A program made the position numbers and the translations under genes. Positions 23,972 through 30,959 of a DNA stretch of 64,000 nucleotides are shown here, piece by piece (position 1 is the stretch's first letter; the number at the start of each line of letters is the position of its first letter). The stretch is from a virus. The stretch covers positions 35,076 through 99,075 of IMG/VR virus record IMGVR_UViG_3300027908_000002. One strand, given 5' to 3'. The notes under the pieces were generated by a model. It saw only the letters and a list, made by a program, of their open reading frames with translations, ran no database searches and was not told where the DNA came from.

Positions 23972-24142
23972 TAGTTTCTTGGCTTCCTCGATTACGATCC
24001 CGCAGTGTTTCTCGAATTCGTTAGTGTCTTCGATGGTTTTCTCGCAAGTGACTTTAAACCGGTGAGCCCGCCCGGCGTCCGTCATGACGGTTGGCTCCCA
24101 TGAGTTGATTGGTCCCTGGCAGATAGGGCAGACAAGGGTCAT
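23969..24142 (-). CDS. Small Cys-containing protein
   Basis: 57 residues (MTLVCPICQGPINSWEP... to EEAKKL). The CPICQG pair and two later Cys suggest a zinc-binding fold. The ATG overlaps the stop of the upstream gene (ATGA at 24142-24139), which is the main support. It is the last gene of a four-gene minus operon. Confidence 0.5.
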   Translation of the reverse strand: MTLVCPICQGPINSWEPTVMTDAGRAHRFKVTCEKTIEDTNEFEKHCGIVIEEAKKL

Positions 24143-24531
24143 GGCTTGCCATCGCAGTTTTTCGATACCGTGTTGCCGTTTCCTGCCACGTTGGCCGAGC
24201 AGGGGACGGTGGTTAACCGCCTAATTTCACCCGGCCCCACCGTGAGGACTGAATCGGGGCAGCGGATTTCGGTGGCGTAACTATCGGAAAAGCAATGAAT
24301 TGATACTGGCGGTTCTCCGCTCATAACTTGTGGGTGATCCGGTATCTTGTCCCGATCATATCCCTTAATCCATGCTCCGTCTCTGCATAAGGCGATGCTT
24401 CCGTCGAAGATGCCTACGGGTGGTCCCGGAACCGGTTGTGTCACGATCACAGGAGCGGGGCGCAATAAAGAACCCGCCACGAACGCCAAAAAGCATCCAG
24501 TGAAGTAAAACAGTATTAAGTTTAACTTCAT
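24139..24531 (-). CDS. Membrane-anchored or secreted Cys-rich protein
   Basis: 130 residues from the ATG at 24531, which overlaps the previous stop (ATGA) and opens an N-terminal hydrophobic segment (LNLILFYFTGCFLAFVAGSLL). The exported part has a Pro-rich linker (VTQPVPGPPVG), then a beta domain with five Cys. No family is recognised. Its operon of small membrane and secreted proteins could be a lysis or superinfection cassette (inference). Confidence 0.5.
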   Translation of the reverse strand: MKLNLILFYFTGCFLAFVAGSLLRPAPVIVTQPVPGPPVGIFDGSIALCRDGAWIKGYDRDKIPDHPQVMSGEPPVSIHCFSDSYATEIRCPDSVLTVGPGEIRRLTTVPCSANVAGNGNTVSKNCDGKP

Positions 24532-24890
24532 GATCGGCACCCATGGCCACGGCACTCACAATGCTGCATTTTACAGTAAGTGAGACATGCCCGATCCATC
24601 TCGACATTTACGGGTCCTTGAGGGATGCCGCCGTTGCAGTTCTGCTTGTCGCGGGCGCAGTGACACTTCATGTCTGCCGGGGTACCCAGGTAGTTGTCGC
24701 ACCTCATAGGCTTGCCTGGCTCTTCTGGGTCGTCTGTATCCGGTGCTTGCGCGATTGCCAGCGTAAGATGCGAATCCCAGTCGATTTCCTGCGCGACGAC
24801 CTGATCATTCATACGCCACTGCGTCAAAGTCGTTGCGGCGGTCAGGATAATTGTCGTTAACAACAGCAGAGCCAGCACGGCAAGTTTCAT
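24528..24890 (-). CDS. Secreted or anchored Cys-rich protein
   Basis: 120 residues from 24890, preceded by a strong ribosome binding site (GGAGG). An N-terminal hydrophobic helix (LAVLALLLLTTIILTAATTL) is followed by an acidic linker and a C-terminal domain with ten Cys in about 60 residues (CDNY, CHCARDKQNC, CLTYCKMQHCECRGHGC). It is probably disulfide-rich or metal-binding outside the cytoplasm. I do not recognise the family. Confidence 0.55.
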   Translation of the reverse strand: MKLAVLALLLLTTIILTAATTLTQWRMNDQVVAQEIDWDSHLTLAIAQAPDTDDPEEPGKPMRCDNYLGTPADMKCHCARDKQNCNGGIPQGPVNVEMDRACLTYCKMQHCECRGHGCRS

Positions 24891-25105
24891 TTGTTTCCTC
24901 CAATTGATGAAATGATAGCGGCTATAGCTAAACATGCAATCGTCAGCGCCTGAGAGCCGAATATAGCCATCTGGTGCCGCTCATGGCAGGACCAAAAATC
25001 CTGGTTAATAGATGTGCCACATTGATCGAAAACAAGCTCCGCCCCGGCCCCAAGGAAGCACGCCAAACCGATCATAATAAACAACCATATTAAAACTTTT
25101 CGCAT
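24887..25105 (-). CDS. Two-helix membrane protein
   Basis: 72 residues with two membrane segments (VLIWLFIMIGLACFLGAG, about 4-21; and ALTIACLAIAAIISSIG, about 53-69) joined by a loop with two Cys (DQCGTSINQDFWSCHE). It could be a holin-type or inner-membrane protein. It is the first gene of the four-gene operon, downstream of a terminator-like hairpin. Confidence 0.5.
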   Translation of the reverse strand: MRKVLIWLFIMIGLACFLGAGAELVFDQCGTSINQDFWSCHERHQMAIFGSQALTIACLAIAAIISSIGGNK

Positions 25106-25130
25106 TTATGCCAGCTTTCTGAAAGAAAAA

Positions 25131-25156
25131 TCCCCCTGTGGACTGTGCCGCAGGGG
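25131..25156 (-). terminator. Terminator-like hairpin in operon leader
   Basis: CCCCCTG pairs with CAGGGGG over a 12-nt loop, and on the minus strand it is followed by ATTTTTC. No minus gene lies upstream within 240 bp, so it may be an attenuator in the leader of the operon at 25105. The rest of 25106-25399 shows no gene; it must hold divergent promoters, including TAAAAT (25385-25390) 9 nt before the reductase ATG. Confidence 0.5.
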
Positions 25157-25399
25157 GAGGAGTTGAAGTCACACCCAGATAGGAGAAAGTAATTTGATAA
25201 TAACACGAAACCGCCGCCGTTGATCGACATTTCCAGAAATCCCCCCGGACACCTAGTCCTCTCTATCAACGACAGCGGTTGAGTTACGGCATGAATCACC
25301 ACGCCGCTCAGTGTGCCCGGTAGATTCCGAGCGCTTGCATGTTGCCACTGAGTTAAATGTAACACGTTTACGGATGACTTGCGGTAAAATAAATTACCA

Positions 25400-27343
25400 A
25401 TGCCTCAACCAACACTGCAATCGAACCCGTATCCCAATTGCGACACATGGACACCAGGACAAAAGTTCATATATACCCGCACATACAGTCGGTGGCGGGA
25501 AGAAGATCAGCGACGAGAGCGCTATTCGGAAACAGTCGCGCGATATTGTGATTTCATGAAAGTTGAAATCGGAGATGCGATCACCGATAAGCACATGGCC
25601 CGCGCCTGCGAATCCATCCTGTCATTATCTGTGCTGCCGTCTATGCGCGCCCTGTGGGCTGCTGGCCCCGTATTGCGCGAAAATAATTTCACCGCTTATA
25701 ATTGCGCATACGTAGCAATTACAGATGTAACAGTATTCTCTGAGATACTGTTTATCTTGATGAGTGGAACCGGTGTAGGATTTTCCGTAGAGCGTGAATA
25801 CGTAGAGCAACTGCCATATATCTCAACGGAAACCGGCAACACGATATCCATAAAAATCTCGGATTCGCGCGAGGGATGGGCTGTCGGGCTGTTCGAAGTA
25901 CTTACAAATCTTTGGTCTGGCAACGACATAGATGTGGATTACTCGCTCATACGACCAAGGGGAGCCAGACTAAAAACGATGGGGGGGAGGGCTAGCGGGC
26001 CAGAGCCACTACGGTCCCTGTTTGAATATTGCGTTGCGTTATTTCGGGATAAGAGAGCACGACGCCAACGCCGATTGCAGCCTATAGACTGTCAGGATAT
26101 TGCAAATAAAATAGCAGAGATCGTGGTAGCTGGTGGCGTACGCCGATCAAGCGAAATAAGCCTTAGCGACCTTGATGATATGGCTGTATCCACTGCAAAA
26201 ACAGGGGAGTTCTGGCGCGACCATGGTCACCGCTCCATGAGTAACAACAGCGCTGTATATCATGGGCGGCCAGATGCGCTGACGTTTCTGGAAGAGTTCG
26301 GCAGGCTGATTCGCTCGCGTGCCGGGGAGCGCGGAATATTCAACAGGGAGGGCGCACGAAAGCAGATGATGATGTCCGGAAGGAGGGAGGATTACGAACA
26401 TATCGGAACTAACCCTTGTGCCGAAATTATCCTCCGCGATCAGGAACTGTGTAATTTGTCATCTGTGGTTGTTCGCGCAGGAGACAGTTTGGAATCACTT
26501 AGGTATAAGGTTCGTACGGCTACCATGTTCGGCGTGTGGCAATCTTCGTTCACCAGATTCCCCTATGTAAGGCCTGGATGGAAAACCAACTGCGATGCAG
26601 AGCGTCTTCTGGGTGTATCCCTTTCCGGTATTATGGACCATCCAATTCTTAATAATGTCAATGACATCATGAAGCGATGGCTGTCCGACCTTCGCGGCGT
26701 AGCCATTAACGAGTGCTCCAAATGGTCCAAAAGAATCGGCATACCCATGAGTGCCGCTATAACGTGCGTGAAGCCAGAGGGAACAAGTAGTGCATTAGTT
26801 GACTCGTCCAGCGGAATCCACCCGCGATATTCTGAATACTACATACGGCGGTATCGGATTTCTATCACCGACCCGCTGTTTCGCATGATGCGCGATCAGG
26901 GGGTAGTCGCCAATCCTGAAGTTGGGCAGGACCCTCAGTCAGCATCTACGATGGTCCTGGAATTTCCAGTAAAATCTCCATCTGGATGCAAAAACCGTAA
27001 TAGTTTCAGTGCTATACAACAACTTGAGCATTGGTTAGTTGTAAAAAACTTTTGGTGCGAGCATCAGCCATCTATGACGACTTATGTTGGCGATGAAGAA
27101 TGGCCAGCCGTGGCCGCCTGGGTATACGATCATTTCGATGATGTATGCGGGCTGAGTTTTCTGCCCCGATCTAATCATGTGTACCAACTTGCTCCCTACG
27201 AAGAAATAACCGCCACTGACTATTCGATCAGAAAGGAAGCTTTCCCTGATCTTGATTTCACTCAACTGTCTCGTTATGAAATAGAAGACGGAACGGAGGG
27301 CGCATCTTCATATGCCTGCACTGGCGACAAATGCGATTTGTAA
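25400..27343 (+). CDS. nrdJ: Class II (adenosylcobalamin) ribonucleoside-triphosphate reductase
   Basis: 647 residues. The active-site loop is TNPCAEIIL (Cys about 339) with LCNLSS following; the redox partner is the first Cys in TAYNCAYV (about 103); the specificity/effector region includes GGRASGPEPL (about 195); and the C-terminal redox pair is CTGDKCDL. These match the monomeric cobalamin-dependent reductases (Lactobacillus leichmannii type), although this protein is somewhat shorter. It makes dNTPs from NTPs for phage DNA synthesis, needs host B12 and works with or without oxygen. Confidence 0.9.
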   Translation: MPQPTLQSNPYPNCDTWTPGQKFIYTRTYSRWREEDQRRERYSETVARYCDFMKVEIGDAITDKHMARACESILSLSVLPSMRALWAAGPVLRENNFTAYNCAYVAITDVTVFSEILFILMSGTGVGFSVEREYVEQLPYISTETGNTISIKISDSREGWAVGLFEVLTNLWSGNDIDVDYSLIRPRGARLKTMGGRASGPEPLRSLFEYCVALFRDKRARRQRRLQPIDCQDIANKIAEIVVAGGVRRSSEISLSDLDDMAVSTAKTGEFWRDHGHRSMSNNSAVYHGRPDALTFLEEFGRLIRSRAGERGIFNREGARKQMMMSGRREDYEHIGTNPCAEIILRDQELCNLSSVVVRAGDSLESLRYKVRTATMFGVWQSSFTRFPYVRPGWKTNCDAERLLGVSLSGIMDHPILNNVNDIMKRWLSDLRGVAINECSKWSKRIGIPMSAAITCVKPEGTSSALVDSSSGIHPRYSEYYIRRYRISITDPLFRMMRDQGVVANPEVGQDPQSASTMVLEFPVKSPSGCKNRNSFSAIQQLEHWLVVKNFWCEHQPSMTTYVGDEEWPAVAAWVYDHFDDVCGLSFLPRSNHVYQLAPYEEITATDYSIRKEAFPDLDFTQLSRYEIEDGTEGASSYACTGDKCDL

Positions 27344-27360
27344 ACTGTTGGAAGGCGGGG

Positions 27361-27378
27361 CCGTCTTCATAGAGACGT
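27361..27378. promoter_or_regulatory. Dispersed palindrome copy 7 with promoter
   Basis: CCGTCTTCATAGAGACGT is followed, after GAAAACTAG, by TACATA (27388-27393); another -10-like TAAACT (27402-27407) lies 6 nt before the ATG at 27414. Confidence 0.65.
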
Positions 27379-27413
27379 GAAAACTAGTACATAAACTGGG
27401 ATAAACTGGTTGC

Positions 27414-27686
27414 ATGGAGAACGCCACCGACCCGCAACCAACGCCGCCAACCTCCGCACCAGTTTCTTCCAAATCGGAACCCATCGAACCGATCATGCTG
27501 CTGCTCTTTGGCGGCATGGTGTTCTTTACGGCGGTGCTGATTGCTGTTGAGGTCTGGTTCAAGAGTGACGGGCAGGTATTCCAGGTTGTCGCCGGTCTGC
27601 TGACGGGCTTCTCGGGCGCGTTCTTCGGCAGATTAAAGCCAGCCGCCAGCCCCACGGAAACTCCCGCAGTCCAGAAGCAGACATAA
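27414..27686 (+). CDS. Small membrane protein, possible holin
   Basis: 90 residues. Polar Pro-rich ends flank two hydrophobic stretches (PIMLLLFGGMVFFTAVLIAV, about 26-45, and VFQVVAGLLTGFSGAFFG, about 55-72). The class II holin-like layout is suggestive only. It has no ribosome binding site and lies just downstream of palindrome copy 7. Confidence 0.5.
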   Translation: MENATDPQPTPPTSAPVSSKSEPIEPIMLLLFGGMVFFTAVLIAVEVWFKSDGQVFQVVAGLLTGFSGAFFGRLKPAASPTETPAVQKQT

Positions 27687-27692
27687 TCCCAA

Positions 27693-28853
27693 ATGCCCTA
27701 TACTTCCAGCCTTTTCGAGCTTACCAGTCGTGTGGCCGCGAATAAAGCGAACACGAACAAGAGTCAATGCGTGAAAGATATCAATTCCCGTATCCGGGCT
27801 TTACTTGATTTTAGGGAAAACTGGAGTGACTTAATCACCCGGTATGTCATCAACATCCCGAACGCTTACTCAACGGGCGGCGTGACACTGAATTCCGGGT
27901 CAACCCAGATAATCGGCGTCGGCACAAGCTGGCCGTACAGCGACGTAGTGAACACGACGATGGTCACCGGCCCCCGGAATCCTGGATTCTCGGAAATCAC
28001 CCCGGCGTCTATGTTCGGCATCGCCGTGGATACTTTCCTGTACGTCAATGACGGCGTGTTCTCGGAAGTAGTCGGCGTCATTGAGACTACAAACTCTACT
28101 TTTACGGCGAATTTTCAGTACCAGCACAACAACGGAACCACACTTACGTGTTCGTCGCTGGCAGGGCAGCAGTTACAGCTAGGACCTCTGACGCCTATTT
28201 ATACGCTACTGGGAGTCTCGGGAGCTTCCGGTAGCAACAACACGGGCATCATCGATATGCCGTTCGGCGGCGGTAGTTTAACAGATTCCGGATATCAGCT
28301 TGTCAAAGCCTACATCACGATTCCAAACTTCCGTTCTTTTATACAGGTCTGGGACCCGCAACAAGGGATTTCACTGGCAACCAATACCTCGCAGGCGTAT
28401 CTGGATGCCATTGACGCGCAGCGGACATCCCAGGGCTGGCCGCAGTGTCTGGCCGACCTGAGTAACAGCATTTCCGGGAATTACCAGGTCGAAGTGTGGC
28501 CGTGGCAGACTACCAGTTACAGTATTCCTATTCTTTATTGCCGGAACTGGCCGGAACTGAAGCGCCCGACCGACCGGCCACCGGGATTCATCAATCCCAC
28601 GGTTATTACTGACGGAGCCATCGCGGACGCGTTGCGCAGAAAAGACATCCGGACTGCCGGTGATCAGGACCCGTACTTTAATCCGGCGCTGGCACGGGAG
28701 TACGAAGACAAGTTCACGCAGGGGGCAATACTCGCGGCCAGAGCCGATGAGAACCGCTGCCAGCAGGCACTGACCAGTTCCTATGTGCAAGCTGGTAACG
28801 CCCGCCCCGGCGCTGCTTATTTTCAATCCCATGTGGACTGGGGCGGTGACTAG
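27693..28853 (+). CDS. Virion structural protein, tail/connector region
   Basis: 386 residues. The N-terminus is helical and basic (LTSRVAANKANTNKSQCVK), the middle is beta-rich (STGGVTLNSGSTQIIGVGTSW), and the C-terminus is helical (ALAREYEDKFTQGAILAAR). The segment TLNSGSTQIIGVGTSW resembles a beta domain found in other tail proteins of this window (for example TVTWVSGALFDVNW at 29987). It precedes the adaptor-like gene and probably belongs to the head-tail joining region. Confidence 0.55.
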   Translation: MPYTSSLFELTSRVAANKANTNKSQCVKDINSRIRALLDFRENWSDLITRYVINIPNAYSTGGVTLNSGSTQIIGVGTSWPYSDVVNTTMVTGPRNPGFSEITPASMFGIAVDTFLYVNDGVFSEVVGVIETTNSTFTANFQYQHNNGTTLTCSSLAGQQLQLGPLTPIYTLLGVSGASGSNNTGIIDMPFGGGSLTDSGYQLVKAYITIPNFRSFIQVWDPQQGISLATNTSQAYLDAIDAQRTSQGWPQCLADLSNSISGNYQVEVWPWQTTSYSIPILYCRNWPELKRPTDRPPGFINPTVITDGAIADALRRKDIRTAGDQDPYFNPALAREYEDKFTQGAILAARADENRCQQALTSSYVQAGNARPGAAYFQSHVDWGGD

Positions 28854-28856
28854 TAA

Positions 28857-29522
28857 ATGGCGCAGTCACTTTACACGCTGGAACAGTTACAGGACGCCTC
28901 GTACAGCAGGCTTGAAAACAACACTCTGTTCTTCCCGGTTGCGGACATCACTGCGATCATAAACGAAGCCATCAAAGTAGTTAATATTCAAACTGCATTT
29001 TACCAGGGAACGGCCACTGCGATTATCAGCGTTAGAAATCAGTTGATTTACCCAACGCCACCGGGAATTTTATACGCTCAGCGCGTGCAGTTCGAAGGCA
29101 CTCAGCTTGACCCTGTGCCAATCACCAGAATCGGGCAGGACTACCGTACCTGGGCTACGGACACGAGCGCAAAACTGGGAGCCGTGGCACGATGGATACC
29201 CATCGGCATCAATTACTTTGCCATCCATCCGGCAGATTCGTATGGCGGCAACAGCATCTTTGTTACCGGTGTCATGGAACCGCCGCTGCTTATTCTGCCG
29301 GGAGACTCAATGACACTGGACGACGAATACGCGGATATAATCGTCGAATACGTCGCATCGCGTGTGCCTTTGGCTGTTTCTGGACCGAGCACTTCCGCCG
29401 CTTTGAGTCTGTACACCAAGAGTTTTATACCGGCTATGAAGGGGCTTACGGTTCTGGAACAGATGAAGTGGCCGAGGTTCTTTGTAATGCAAACGCCCGC
29501 CGAAGAGGGGCGGACTAAGTAG
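28857..29522 (+). CDS. Putative head-tail adaptor protein
   Basis: 221 residues. The helical start (TLEQLQDASYSRLENNTLF), the LIYPTPPGILYAQRVQFEGTQL middle segment and the helical C-terminus (LYTKSFIPAMKGLTVLEQM) fit podovirus-like adaptor proteins that ring the portal. There is no clear catalytic motif. It lies 3 nt downstream of the preceding structural gene, and its end overlaps the minus-strand gene by 8 nt. Confidence 0.55.
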   Translation: MAQSLYTLEQLQDASYSRLENNTLFFPVADITAIINEAIKVVNIQTAFYQGTATAIISVRNQLIYPTPPGILYAQRVQFEGTQLDPVPITRIGQDYRTWATDTSAKLGAVARWIPIGINYFAIHPADSYGGNSIFVTGVMEPPLLILPGDSMTLDDEYADIIVEYVASRVPLAVSGPSTSAALSLYTKSFIPAMKGLTVLEQMKWPRFFVMQTPAEEGRTK

Positions 29523-29907
29523 CTTTCTCCCCGCTTTTCTCCGCCACCAGGTTACGCATGGTCGCACTCATGCCAGCCCACGTAATCTCATCGACTCCAT
29601 TGGGTCGCTCCGGATACGTTAGGTTAACTGGTGGTTCCGAGATAGCGAAAGTATACGGGTAGTGGTTTGGTAAGGGGTCCAGTGCGCGTTTAATCAAGTC
29701 CATGCACCCGGCACCGATTTCGTTCATAGCGATATTGATTGGCAACAGGTCCCGGTACTGCTGAGACGTATGCGCCAAGCTATTCTCTGAACGCTTCAGG
29801 TACTCTTTGGTTACTTCCAGTTCCGTCTGCGCGTCCGTAAGTGCGAACGCCATCCAGACACATGCCAGTACCAGTGCCCCGATTATAAGCCCGATAATTA
29901 CACTCAT
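29515..29907 (-). CDS. Membrane protein carrying a copied portal fragment
   Basis: 130 residues on the strand opposite its neighbours. An N-terminal membrane helix (IIGLIIGALVLACVWMAFAL) and a short coiled coil (TDAQTELEVTKEYLKRSEN) are followed by residues about 51-78, which match the portal protein at 26 of 28 positions (starting YRDLLPINIAMNEI). A Pro-rich tail follows (NHYPYTFAISEPPVNLTYP). The first half resembles an Rz/spanin-like protein; the portal segment must have been copied in by recombination and kept in frame. Confidence 0.65.
   Translation of the reverse strand: MSVIIGLIIGALVLACVWMAFALTDAQTELEVTKEYLKRSENSLAHTSQQYRDLLPINIAMNEIGAGCMDLIKRALDPLPNHYPYTFAISEPPVNLTYPERPNGVDEITWAGMSATMRNLVAEKSGEKAT
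29674..29757. repeat. Inverted copy of portal-gene segment
   Basis: 84 bp, 95% identical to the reverse complement of 13140-13223; two of the four changes are silent. It encodes the portal-like stretch of the minus-strand membrane protein. Confidence 0.9.
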
Positions 29908-29967
29908 TGTGTTTCAAGTGTAGTCACCAATACGCTCCGTGTCAAGGGGATTATGTGTTCTTTTTAG

Positions 29968-29973
29968 TACAAT
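29968..29973 (+). promoter_or_regulatory. -10 box upstream of 29987 gene
   Basis: TACAAT preceded by TTTTTAG, similar to the AG-TACA context after palindrome copies 1, 7 and 10. It ends 13 nt before the ATG at 29987. Confidence 0.4.
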
Positions 29974-29986
29974 CGAATGAGCGACC

Positions 29987-30934
29987 ATGGCGACGTACTT
30001 TACAGTACAGGATGTTTATAATAGTGTCACTTCGGCAATCTGCGAACCGTGGTCATCGGGCACTGCGCCCGGCCTCACTCTGGGCATCCTGACGCTTCAG
30101 GATTTCTTTAATTTATTTGCTGTGGTCCTTGAGGAATTTCTCAATAGAACCGGGCTCGTCTGGAATATTTACACCCAGCAGTTAATCCTGAATCAGGGCC
30201 AGTACCTGGCTCCGCCTGACATTGACGAAATCAAGTGCGCGTTCATTGGCGGCCAGTGGATCGACCACCAGACACTATTTGAACTGGACCAGTGGCAATA
30301 CGCATGGCGAACCACCCTCGATGCCCCGGAATACTGGCACGAAGACGGATTGCCGCCCAAAACCATCGAAGTCGCCGCCAACCCTAGTTACACGGGAGCC
30401 GGGTACGTCATCCCCACAGGGCCGGAGCCTGAGCCGCCCTACGGCGTCTACGGCCTGTTCAACGGTGCCACGGTCGGCCAGTACACGGGAACAGTCAATA
30501 CCACCTCCACGGCGGTTACCTGGGTATCCGGGGCGCTCTTTGACGTGAACTGGAATAATTATTATCCGCCCGTGTCGATGGTAATCGCCGGGACAGCCTA
30601 CCCGATCCAAAGCGTCACTGATAACCAGGATATTATTTTGGCGCTTCCCGCTGCCACGCTCACCGCTGCGCCGTTCACGGTTTCTATCGGCAACGACGGC
30701 AATCTTACGCTTCTGGGAACGACTGGACTGATCAGTATCACGTTCACCTTAGATCAATTGGTGCCTGTTTGCCCCGATAGTTTTTGCCCAGCTTTGTCGT
30801 ACGGAATTCTGGCCAGAGTGTTCAGCACGGACGGGGAAGCTAAAGACTTACAGCGTGCGGCATACTGCGCGGCAAGATTTATTGAATTTATCAACGCCGG
30901 AGCGGCGATCTCAGGGCAGATGGTGGCTAGGTAA
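29987..30934 (+). CDS. Virion structural protein, tail region
   Basis: 315 residues. The N-terminus is helical (QDVYNSVTSAICEPWSSG, DFFNLFAVVLEEFLNRTG). A beta domain (about 155-260) contains GTVNTTSTAVTWVSGALFD. The end is helical (LQRAAYCAARFIEFINAGA). No enzyme motif is visible. Its place between the adaptor and the large fibre gene suggests a connector or tail-tube role. Confidence 0.55.
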   Translation: MATYFTVQDVYNSVTSAICEPWSSGTAPGLTLGILTLQDFFNLFAVVLEEFLNRTGLVWNIYTQQLILNQGQYLAPPDIDEIKCAFIGGQWIDHQTLFELDQWQYAWRTTLDAPEYWHEDGLPPKTIEVAANPSYTGAGYVIPTGPEPEPPYGVYGLFNGATVGQYTGTVNTTSTAVTWVSGALFDVNWNNYYPPVSMVIAGTAYPIQSVTDNQDIILALPAATLTAAPFTVSIGNDGNLTLLGTTGLISITFTLDQLVPVCPDSFCPALSYGILARVFSTDGEAKDLQRAAYCAARFIEFINAGAAISGQMVAR

Positions 30935-30959
30935 AAGACGGCGGGCTAAAAGAACAAAC

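Noticed and set aside
25218-25271. Long-range stem (CGTTGAT with ATCAACG)
   Set aside because: Only 7 bp across a 40-nt loop; could be chance.
25090-25365. 91-residue minus frame upstream of the membrane-protein gene
   Set aside because: It spans the hairpin and promoter region and has no ribosome binding site or recognisable composition.
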